The notes below the pieces were generated by a model, which was given only the letters and a program-made list of their open reading frames with translations, did no database searches and was not told where the DNA came from. A DNA stretch of 11,775 nucleotides from NCBI GenBank assembly GCA_036003885.1, contig DASYSA010000309.1, positions 1-11,775 of the forward strand. Reading direction: 5' to 3'. Below are positions 1-5,739 of the stretch, piece by piece. The position numbers were made by a program, and so were the translations under genes. Positions within the stretch are counted from its first letter, which is position 1. Each line of letters opens with the position of its first letter. The stretch comes from DASYSA01 sp036003885 (GTDB taxonomy: Bacteria; Acidobacteriota; Blastocatellia; UBA7656).

Positions 1-177
1 ATGGAGATCGCGGGCCACAAGAACCCGGCAACGACCCTCCGCGTCTACTCCCACGCGACGGCCCGATCGAAGGCGACGGCGATCGAGGGGCTGGCCAGAC
101 GTGACCCATCCGAGTCCGACCAGGCTGCTCAGAAGGGCCCTGAGGGTACTTCAGGGACAGTAAGCTTAGCGGAGTAA
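1..177 (+). CDS. Tyrosine recombinase/phage integrase, C-terminal fragment (5' end outside the window)
   Basis: The open frame from the window edge reads MEIAGHKNPATTLRVYSHAT and ends at TAA (175-177). The AGHKNPATT..VYSH segment matches the end of the tyrosine recombinase catalytic domain. In that family the His of the (L/A)GH box is a catalytic residue, and the Tyr of the following YSH or YTH is the nucleophile that forms the 3'-phosphotyrosine bond with DNA (H6 and Y16 of this fragment). The remaining 40 or so residues form a short basic then acidic tail, as in many integrases. The N-terminal SAM-like domain and the first catalytic residues lie upstream of position 1, so I cannot tell whether the gene is intact. 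The ATG at base 1 is probably internal. The last 49 bases overlap, on the opposite strand, the 3' end of the TPR membrane protein gene, which suggests an integration boundary. Confidence 0.8.
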   Translation: MEIAGHKNPATTLRVYSHATARSKATAIEGLARRDPSESDQAAQKGPEGTSGTVSLAE

Positions 178-1355
178 CCTAAGAAAAGACGCAACCGGCG
201 CATTCGCAAGGCGCAACCAACTGCCCACATAGAAACTGCCTGGTAGGTCCCGCCGATCTCTCGCCATACTTCGCTCAGAGAATGTTTCTCATCTCGGCTG
301 ATGACCTGGCCGAAGTGATCGAGCGCTTCCTGCGGCCGGCCCTGCTCGCGCGCTATTCGCCCCAATTGAAAATGGGCGTCGAGTTCGTTAGGGTCGATCT
401 CGACCGCCTGTCGGAAGCGGGCGATCGCCTCCGTGTATTGGCGGCGCTGTTGGTAGATAAGCCCAAGTTGATAATGTGCCTCCGCGTCGCGAGGGTTGAT
501 CGTGCAGACTTCGAGGTTGCGCCTGAAGCTCTGCCGGTGGCGAAAGCTCGCACCCAGGTCCCCGATGCTTCCGCGAAAGAAGCTATAGAGCATGAAGAGG
601 ACGAACGGCGAGGCAATCAGCCAAACGGCTCCCGAAGCCATCATGACGATCTCGAACACAACTGAGATTGGAGAGACACAGACCACCGCTATGGAGCGTC
701 CATAGCTCGCGCCGAATACTGTTCTAAGGGCGAATACCATAAAGGTGCCGAAGGCGAGTGTTCCTGCTGCCCACTGGATAATTATTCCGATTAATCCGAT
801 GTGCAATTTCATGAGCGCCAGCCCCGCGACTGCGAAGGGCAGGTGCGCGGCGGTCCAAGCCATTAGAGTGCAGGCTAGCAGCCCACCATAGTCGCGTCGT
901 AGAGCGACGCCGAAGCTGCCGATCGGCTCGAGCACCGACATTGCGAGAACCAACAGAGGCACATACAGTAAAGCCAACGAAAATACCGTAGTGAAGCTGG
1001 GCGAGAAGTAAGACAGCCAAGCGGCCGTCAATGCGACCAGAGGCGCGAATGGGAAGCCTGTTGTGAAAGTCGGCGTCGCCGGTTCCTCGTCCCCCTCCTC
1101 CTCCTGCAGCTCCCCGGACTGCGGGAGAACGGGTGAGCCTTCTGATGGGCTCGCTTGCTGGAGTGCGGAGTGCCGTTGGTTCAGCGCTGCCATTTCTGAG
1201 TAGACCTGCGCGCCCATTGCAAACTGAATGACGAGAGAAGTCGCGACGACGGCGACCCCCGCATAGACCCAACTCCCCTGGTCGAGAATGCCGCTCATCG
1301 CGTCCAACGGCCGATGGTAGAGGGTGAGGAGAAGTTTAGTGTGGTCCAGGATCAT
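129..1355 (-). CDS. Polytopic membrane protein with C-terminal TPRs, probably truncated at the C-terminus
   Basis: From the chosen start (MILDHTKLLLTLYHRP, 408 residues) there is one hydrophobic segment at about 30-46. A Glu/Pro-rich soluble stretch follows (about 70-95, with EEEGDEEPATP), then five or so hydrophobic segments between about 100 and 258, reminiscent of a Yip1-like membrane domain. Two well-formed TPR units come next (about 288-322 AHYQLGLIYQQRRQYTEAI and 323-356 AHFQLGRIAREQGRPQEAL). A third begins (EVWREIGGTYQAVSMW) but breaks off near 377, and the last 31 residues look unlike a TPR. TPRs usually mediate protein-protein contacts, here probably on the cytoplasmic face; the role is unknown. 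An in-frame ATG at 1436 would add 27 residues, but a candidate -10 box covers that codon and the added stretch looks non-coding. No clear Shine-Dalgarno precedes either ATG. The 3' end overlaps the recombinase fragment. Confidence 0.75.
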   Translation of the reverse strand: MILDHTKLLLTLYHRPLDAMSGILDQGSWVYAGVAVVATSLVIQFAMGAQVYSEMAALNQRHSALQQASPSEGSPVLPQSGELQEEEGDEEPATPTFTTGFPFAPLVALTAAWLSYFSPSFTTVFSLALLYVPLLVLAMSVLEPIGSFGVALRRDYGGLLACTLMAWTAAHLPFAVAGLALMKLHIGLIGIIIQWAAGTLAFGTFMVFALRTVFGASYGRSIAVVCVSPISVVFEIVMMASGAVWLIASPFVLFMLYSFFRGSIGDLGASFRHRQSFRRNLEVCTINPRDAEAHYQLGLIYQQRRQYTEAIARFRQAVEIDPNELDAHFQLGRIAREQGRPQEALDHFGQVISRDEKHSLSEVWREIGGTYQAVSMWAVGCALRMRRLRLFLGYSAKLTVPEVPSGPF

Positions 1356-1703
1356 TGTTGCAGTTGTTGTGCTATCACGTCGCCCTTTCAACCGAGCCGG
1401 GCCACGACTGCTGATAGTCGCACCTGACCGGATCATTATTTACGCCGGACAGGACTGAGTAAACACTTTTCCATCCGATCCGAGAAAAGTCCATAAGCCT
1501 GTTCATGAGAACCGCCCGCGTGTTCCCTCCGCAAAGCCTCGCGAGCCGAACCTCAGATAAATGGGTCTCGGCTGTCCTCGAGAATTGGAACTGAGGCCTG
1601 GCCATTCGCGCAAGATTCGCGGGGCAGTCTTTGGTTAGGAAGGTTTAGTTCGAGTACAACCGGGGCTTGAATTACGGGTGATGCCAGAGCATCAAGTCAG
1701 CGG
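1356..1703. other. Gene-free stretch between the TPR gene and the small RR-rich ORF
   Basis: It holds the candidate promoter at 1435-1463 and an inverted repeat, ACTTTTC (1465-1471) with GAAAAGT (1484-1490) around a 12-nt loop, which sits across the upstream edge of the -35 region. A 76-codon minus-strand frame (1375-1605) has no recognisable domain and is treated as chance. I found no tRNA, terminator with a T-run or other recognisable RNA. The T-arm-like word GTTCGAG near 1648 has no matching stem. Confidence 0.5.
1435..1463 (-). promoter_or_regulatory. Candidate sigma70-type promoter for the TPR membrane protein gene
   Basis: Read on the minus strand, TTTACT (1458-1463) and AATAAT (1435-1440) are separated by exactly 17 bp. 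They match the -35 consensus at 4 of 6 and the -10 consensus at 5 of 6. Transcription would begin near 1428 and leave a leader of about 70 nt before the ATG at 1355. The -10 box covers the alternative ATG at 1434-1436, which argues against that start. Confidence 0.45.
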
Positions 1704-1880
1704 TCATTTTTTCCCGCTGCGCTTTGGGTCCGCAGCTCGGCGACCGCCACTCCGCCGCTGAGCCTTGCGGGTGGTGAGAACGCCCGCCTCGCTATTGGGT
1801 TCTGGAAGGCGTCGTTCGCTCTTGCGCCGGTCCTTACCGGAGCGCCGCTCTTTGCCGTTTGGCTCGCCTGGGCTTCCCAT
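1704..1880 (-). CDS. Small Arg/Lys-rich protein with RRSGxxRR-type motifs, unknown function
   Basis: This short frame encodes 58 residues from ATG (1878-1880) to TGA (1704-1706). It begins MGSPGEPNGKERRSGKDRRK and ends RRAADPKRSGKK. There are two related basic blocks: ERRSGKDRRKSERR (about 11-24) and QRRSGGRRAADPKR (about 41-54), joined by LPEPNSEAGVLTTRKA. About a third of residues are Arg or Lys; there is no signal peptide, membrane segment or cysteine. A spaced RR repeat of this regularity favours a real basic protein over noise, and the ATG is the first start codon after an in-frame stop. There is no strong Shine-Dalgarno. It lies 146 bp downstream of the HU gene on the same strand, so a nucleic-acid-associated role can be guessed at but is not shown. 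The opposite strand has an equally long open frame, so this could still be spurious. Confidence 0.45.
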   Translation of the reverse strand: MGSPGEPNGKERRSGKDRRKSERRLPEPNSEAGVLTTRKAQRRSGGRRAADPKRSGKK

Positions 1881-2026
1881 TAGGTTGTCACTAGATTCCA
1901 GTCGGAACGTTTTGCGGGCAACGCCCCGACTCTTCGCGCAAGACAGAACGCACTAGCCCCAAAAGGGCACAGCGATTGGAGAAAACACCTTCAATCCGAA
2001 ACCGCGATCGCAACGCATGCCCGCCA

Positions 2027-2434
2027 CTAGTCTACCGATCCCTTTGAGCCTTCGCCCGGGGTGTCGGAGGCGACGGCGGTCGCTTCGGCTGGAGATCCCG
2101 GTGTGGTGACAGGCGCAGTACTGTCCGGGGAGGGGGGCTCAGCAGTTTTGGTCGCTGGACTCTCGGTGAAGTACTCTTTCAATTCTTTCCCGGGCTTAAA
2201 GTAGGGGACTCGTTTTGCTGGAACATCTACCGGCTCGCCGGTTTTCGGATTGCGCCCCCGCCTCGGTCCCCGCTCTCTCGTGCGGAAGCTGCCAAAGCCG
2301 CGCAACTCCACCTTCTCCCCTTTGTGAAGAGCGTCTATGATCGAGCCAAAAACCGTCTCCACGATTACTTCAGCGTCGCGTTTGTTCAACTCAGCGGCGC
2401 GCGCCACTTCTTCTACAAGCTCTGCCTTAGTCAT
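2027..2434 (-). CDS. HU/IHF-family DNA-binding protein with extended acidic, proline-rich C-terminal tail
   Basis: Residues 1-90 are a complete HU/IHF fold. MTKAELVEEVARAAELNKRD forms the N-terminal helices and ELRGFGSFRTRERGPRRGRN the beta sheet and start of the DNA-clasping arm. RNPKTGEPV (61-69) is the arm tip with the conserved Pro63 that intercalates at DNA kinks, and VPYFKPGKELKEY is the C-terminal helix. HU proteins act as dimers that bend and compact the chromosome and assist replication, repair and transcription. Typical members have about 90-100 residues; this one has 135. The extra 45 or so residues are Ser/Thr/Pro/Ala-rich and acidic (TAEPPSPDSTAPVTTPGSPA), ending GSVD. This differs from the basic Lys/Ala-rich tails known in actinobacterial HU. 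A strong AGGAGG (2438-2443) lies 3 nt before the ATG and confirms the start. The gene is divergent from the M16 peptidase gene. Confidence 0.93.
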   Translation of the reverse strand: MTKAELVEEVARAAELNKRDAEVIVETVFGSIIDALHKGEKVELRGFGSFRTRERGPRRGRNPKTGEPVDVPAKRVPYFKPGKELKEYFTESPATKTAEPPSPDSTAPVTTPGSPAEATAVASDTPGEGSKGSVD

Positions 2435-2550
2435 CTGCCTCCTATACGCCGCAAACTTTCGGCGGCCTGTGCGAACTTGGGTCTACCTTGACTCTGCTCT
2501 TCTTTGAAAAATGCGTTTTGCGAGGTTGTCAGCCGCGCCAAACACGCACA

Positions 2551-2579
2551 AGTATCTACAGCGAAAGGCCGGAAATCAA
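2551..2579 (-). promoter_or_regulatory. Weak candidate promoter for the HU gene
   Basis: On the minus strand TTGATT (2574-2579) and GATACT (2551-2556) are 17 bp apart, each matching consensus at 4 of 6. This would give a leader of roughly 110 nt before the HU start codon. The match is modest and nothing else supports it. Confidence 0.25.
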
Positions 2580-2614
2580 GTCCTAAGTACGATTTGGGTG
2601 CAATTGAACTCAAA

Positions 2615-2642
2615 ATTCGAAATCCGAAATCCGAAATTCGAA
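2615..2642. repeat. Tandem heptamer repeat, four units of ATYCGAA
   Basis: Four contiguous 7-bp units read ATTCGAA, ATCCGAA, ATCCGAA, ATTCGAA in perfect phase. The outer two contain the palindrome TTCGAA. Translated, the repeat gives the IRISDFGFRI-like peptide I associate with low-complexity intergenic repeats of Acidobacteriota, Planctomycetota and Verrucomicrobiota. It lies upstream of the candidate promoter of the M16 gene. Confidence 0.85.
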
Positions 2643-2674
2643 TTTCCCCCGGGTCTGCCGTCAAACCCGTGTGT

Positions 2675-2704
2675 TTGACACCCCCTCTGACCGCCCACTA
2701 GAAT
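2675..2704 (+). promoter_or_regulatory. Candidate sigma70-type promoter for the M16 peptidase gene
   Basis: TTGACA (2675-2680) is a perfect -35 consensus. TAGAAT (2699-2704) matches the -10 consensus at 5 of 6 with an 18-bp spacer. Transcription would begin near 2711, giving a leader of about 50 nt before the ATG at 2763. Confidence 0.55.
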
Positions 2705-2762
2705 TCTGGTTCTCGTCTATTTAGGAGCCGAGGTAGAAGACTCCGATTAGGACTCGCAACTG

Positions 2763-5621
2763 ATGAAAATTAGCACAGTAACATCCGACCGAGACGCCGA
2801 GACGGCCCTTCAGATCCGGCCTTTCATTACACGCGGCGTTAACAAGATCATATTGCCTAACGGACTCACCGTCCTGACGAAGGAACTGCACGATAAGCCC
2901 GTCGTGGCCTCGATCATGTGGTACCGCGTCGGCTCGCGAAATGAGGAGTTGGGCCAGACCGGCAAATCACACTTCCTGGAACACATGCTCTTTAAGGGTA
3001 CCGACCGTCTCAAGAAGGGTGAGATCGACTTGATCACGCTCAAGTGCGGCGGCGCCAACAACGCCTTCACCTGGTTAGACTTCACCGCTTACTACTTCAC
3101 TTTCGCCTCAGACCGTTGGGAAGTGGCCCTCGAGATCGAGGCGAACCGAATGCGCGACAACACCTTCGCTCAGGACGAGTTCGAATCAGAAAAACAGGTA
3201 GTCCAGGAAGAGCTGCGCATCGGCCTCGATGGCCCCTGGGAGGCGCTTGAGAATGAGGTCTGGGCCACCGCGTTCCGGCAACACCCTTATCACTGGCCGA
3301 CCGTCGGTTGGATCGAAGATCTGGAGATGGCGACTGCAGCCGACATGAAAGCCTACTACGACAAGTGGTATCACCCGCGCAATGCGACCCTGGTGATCGT
3401 CGGCGATTTTCAAACCTCTCAGGCGTTAAAGAGCGTAGAGCACCTGTTTGGCCCGATACCCGCGGGACCCGATCATCGGCCTCTTCAAATCGCTGAGCCG
3501 CCACAGCGCGGTCAAAAGCGTGTGATTGTGAAAAAAGAGACGCCCGTCGAGAGACTTCTAATTGGGTATCACGCTCCGGCCGTGGGCCATCCGGACTCAT
3601 ACGCTCTCCAGGTTGCGGAGGAGATTCTGTCGACCGGCAAATCGTCACGCCTCTACAAGCGGCTGGTTGACGGGGACCAGGCGGTCACAACTGTTAAGGC
3701 CAGCTACAATTCGCATATCGACCCGTCGCTCTTTTGCATTCAGGCGGAGTTGAAGCCGGGCTTTGCGCTTGCCCAGCTTGAGGGGGCAATCTTCGAAGAG
3801 ATAGACCGCCTCAAAACCGAACCCGTATCACCCGCCGAATTGGCGAGGGCTATGCGCCAGATCGAAGCCGACCTTGTGCTCACCACAGAAGAACCGCTGC
3901 AGCAGGCGATTCTGCTGGGCCAATACGAGACAGTCGCCTCTTCCGACCGCTTGCCTGAAGACTCGCGTGGGTACGAGTATCTCAGCACCCTTCTAGACCA
4001 CATGCGCGAGGTCAAAGCCGAAGACGTAGCGAGAGCTGTGAGTGAATACCTGGTTGAAGACAATCGCACGATCGGGCACCTCGTGAACACGGTCACGGGC
4101 GGCGGATCATTGGAAATCTCAAGCGACGGTCTCCCGGGTCGCGCCGGCCTCAACGGCTCGCACAACACGCTGACCGGTTCGATGCCTCCCGGGCCGGACG
4201 GGGCCGCCTTTCGCTCACTGAGCGGCGAGCATTCCGTGGCCACACGAAATCAGGAGCGAGATCCGGAGGAACCATCTCAGGAGATTTCTCTGACACGCCG
4301 CTTTCAGCCCCAGGGAGGAGCCGCGGCACACGCCGCCAGGGTGAAACTAGCTGTTGAGCGCGTGGAACTGCCCAATGGGCTGATCCTGCTTCTTTCGGAG
4401 AATCACACGACTCCGTCGGTCTCGATCAACGCAGTCGTGCAGGCCGGATCGCGGTATGAATTGGACGAACACGCCGGTCAGGCCTCGCTCACAGGGGAGT
4501 TGCTGGATGAGGGAACCCGGACGCAAACGTCCGTGCAAATTGCCGAATCAGTCGAGGACGTGGGTGCAAGACTTCGAACCTATGGCGGTTATGAGTCGAG
4601 CGGGTGCCATGCGGCATTCCTTTCACAGGACCTATTGCTCGGGCTGGAGATCGTTGCCGATCTGTTGATGACCGCGGTTTTTCCGGAGGATAAGGTAACG
4701 GCACACATCGAGCGACGCGTCGCCCAGCTCAGGAGCCGGCTCGATGCGCCGCGAGTAAAGGCGTCAGACATCTTCAATGAGCTGGTGTTCAAGGGCCATC
4801 CACTTCACCGGCCGGCAGTCGGCTATGAAGCGTCGGTAAAGGATCTGACGCGAGAATCCCTTGTCGAGTTTTATCGGCGCTATTATGCGCCTAACAACGC
4901 GATGCTGGCGATCGTAGGGGACTTCAACGCAGCTGAATTGAAGCTTCAGGTAGGGGACCTGTTCGGGCAGTGGCAGAGGGCGGAACTGCGGCTGCCGAAG
5001 ACTCCCCCTCTAAGACGCCAATCCGAAGAGATCGTCAAGTACGTCACCGCGCCCAAAGAGCAGGTCAACATCTACATGGGACACCTGGGCATCGAGCGAA
5101 AGAATCCCGACTACTATGCGTTGCTGGTTATGGACACGATTCTGGGATCGAGCCCGGGTTTCACGTCTCGCATTCCGCGAGTACTGCGTGATGAGCAGGG
5201 TCTCGCTTACTCTACCTACAGCAACATCACCTCCAGCGCCGGGCTCGACCCCGGTCGCTTCGTAGCCTACATAGGCACTTCACCGGATAATCTGCAGCGA
5301 GCGCTTGCTGGTTTGCGAGGCGAGATCGTTCGGATCGTAAAGGAGCCAGTCAGTCCCGATGAGCTCGACGTGGCAAAGGCCTATCTGACGGGGAACTTCG
5401 TGTTTGATTTTCAGACCAATGCTCAGGTAGCCGAGTTCCTGGTCGAAGCCGAGTTTTACGGATTGGGATTCGGATATCTTGAGAGCTACCCGGAGGCGAT
5501 TGCCGCGGTAACGAAAGACGACCTCACGCGCGTATCGCGCGAGTATCTGGACCCCGAGCACCTGACGACGGTGGTCGTAGGTCCGGTGGATGAGCGAGGC
5601 GATCTGCTGAGCAAGGGCTGA
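2763..5621 (+). CDS. Insulinase-like M16 zinc metallopeptidase, fused catalytic and non-catalytic units
   Basis: The 952-residue protein contains two M16 units, each built of two related domains. Unit 1 (about 25-440) has the inverted zinc motif HxxEH at H70-E73-H74 (HFLEHMLFKGT); E150 in QVVQEELR fits the third zinc ligand by family spacing. Unit 2 (about 530-950) lacks HxxEH, having AGQASLTGELLDEGT there, but carries the LRDEQGLAYS segment (R809, Y816) matching the R/Y pair of non-catalytic M16B subunits. The two halves therefore resemble a fused active/inactive heterodimer that would enclose and cleave peptides. A linker of about 90 residues (441-530) rich in Gly, Ser, Pro and charged residues joins them. 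There is no signal peptide or membrane segment at the N-terminus, so location is uncertain. The ribosome-binding site is weak (AGGA, 10 nt away). A secreted M28 peptidase gene follows on the same strand, suggesting a shared role in peptide degradation. Confidence 0.93.
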   Translation: MKISTVTSDRDAETALQIRPFITRGVNKIILPNGLTVLTKELHDKPVVASIMWYRVGSRNEELGQTGKSHFLEHMLFKGTDRLKKGEIDLITLKCGGANNAFTWLDFTAYYFTFASDRWEVALEIEANRMRDNTFAQDEFESEKQVVQEELRIGLDGPWEALENEVWATAFRQHPYHWPTVGWIEDLEMATAADMKAYYDKWYHPRNATLVIVGDFQTSQALKSVEHLFGPIPAGPDHRPLQIAEPPQRGQKRVIVKKETPVERLLIGYHAPAVGHPDSYALQVAEEILSTGKSSRLYKRLVDGDQAVTTVKASYNSHIDPSLFCIQAELKPGFALAQLEGAIFEEIDRLKTEPVSPAELARAMRQIEADLVLTTEEPLQQAILLGQYETVASSDRLPEDSRGYEYLSTLLDHMREVKAEDVARAVSEYLVEDNRTIGHLVNTVTGGGSLEISSDGLPGRAGLNGSHNTLTGSMPPGPDGAAFRSLSGEHSVATRNQERDPEEPSQEISLTRRFQPQGGAAAHAARVKLAVERVELPNGLILLLSENHTTPSVSINAVVQAGSRYELDEHAGQASLTGELLDEGTRTQTSVQIAESVEDVGARLRTYGGYESSGCHAAFLSQDLLLGLEIVADLLMTAVFPEDKVTAHIERRVAQLRSRLDAPRVKASDIFNELVFKGHPLHRPAVGYEASVKDLTRESLVEFYRRYYAPNNAMLAIVGDFNAAELKLQVGDLFGQWQRAELRLPKTPPLRRQSEEIVKYVTAPKEQVNIYMGHLGIERKNPDYYALLVMDTILGSSPGFTSRIPRVLRDEQGLAYSTYSNITSSAGLDPGRFVAYIGTSPDNLQRALAGLRGEIVRIVKEPVSPDELDVAKAYLTGNFVFDFQTNAQVAEFLVEAEFYGLGFGYLESYPEAIAAVTKDDLTRVSREYLDPEHLTTVVVGPVDERGDLLSKG

Positions 5622-5686
5622 TTGAAGCCGCCTACCTCAGTTCCATTCTTACACAATGGGGTGCCCTATTAACGTCAGATCCACGA

Positions 5687-5717
5687 GCAGAGGCGGTCAC
5701 GGAGGGCCGCCTCTACA
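5687..5717. repeat. Palindromic intergenic repeat of the 'GGHGGPPLQ' type
   Basis: AGAGGCGG (5689-5696) and CCGCCTCT (5707-5714) form a perfect 8-bp stem around a 10-nt loop, TCACGGAGGG. The forward translation in one frame is RGGHGGPPLQ, a peptide I recognise as a recurrent false N-terminal extension in Acidobacteriota-like and Planctomycetota-like genomes, where copies of this palindrome lie between genes. It sits in the M16-M28 gap, 12 nt before the M28 Shine-Dalgarno. Confidence 0.75.
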
Positions 5718-5728
5718 GTCTGTTCCCG

Positions 5729-5734
5729 AAGGAG
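5729..5734 (+). promoter_or_regulatory. Shine-Dalgarno that fixes the M28 peptidase start
   Basis: AAGGAG ends 5 nt before the ATG at 5740. It selects that codon over the in-frame ATG at 5656, whose 28 extra codons are mostly the palindromic repeat. The shorter protein then begins directly with a signal peptide. Confidence 0.8.
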
Positions 5735-5739
5735 TCTCG

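Larger units (their letters stand above)
2435..2762. other. Divergent intergenic region between the HU and M16 peptidase genes
   Basis: It contains the HU ribosome-binding site (2438-2443), a weak HU promoter candidate (2551-2579), an array of four heptamers (2615-2642) and a good candidate promoter for the peptidase gene (2675-2704). Open frames crossing it on both strands owe part of their length to the heptamer repeat, which reads as IRISDFGFRI-like peptide, and I do not regard them as genes. Confidence 0.6.

Noticed and set aside
282..665. Plus-strand open frame of 127 codons
   Set aside because: It lies wholly antisense to the TPR-repeat part of the membrane protein gene and its product has no recognisable domain.
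1375..1605. Minus-strand frame of 76 codons overlapping the 5' part of the TPR gene region
   Set aside because: No domain or ribosome-binding site is visible, and it crosses the candidate promoter and hairpin at 1435-1490.
1640..1665. Possible tRNA T-arm (TTCGAGT between GGTT and AACC words)
   Set aside because: The flanking bases do not form a 5-bp T-stem and no acceptor or anticodon arm can be drawn around it.
1765..1956. Plus-strand frame of 63 codons rich in Arg, Leu and Ser
   Set aside because: It is antisense to the RR-rich small ORF, and its composition is what the complement of Arg-rich codons would give.
2431..2664. Minus-strand frame of 77 codons overlapping the HU start by 4 bases
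   Set aside because: Part of it is translated heptamer repeat (IRISDFGFRI), and HU has its own strong Shine-Dalgarno inside this frame.
2504..2701. Plus-strand frame of 65 codons upstream of the M16 gene
   Set aside because: It runs through the heptamer repeat and the M16 promoter, with no domain or ribosome-binding site.
3097..3648. Minus-strand frame of 183 codons
   Set aside because: It is antisense to the conserved catalytic region of the M16 peptidase and is low in recognisable structure.
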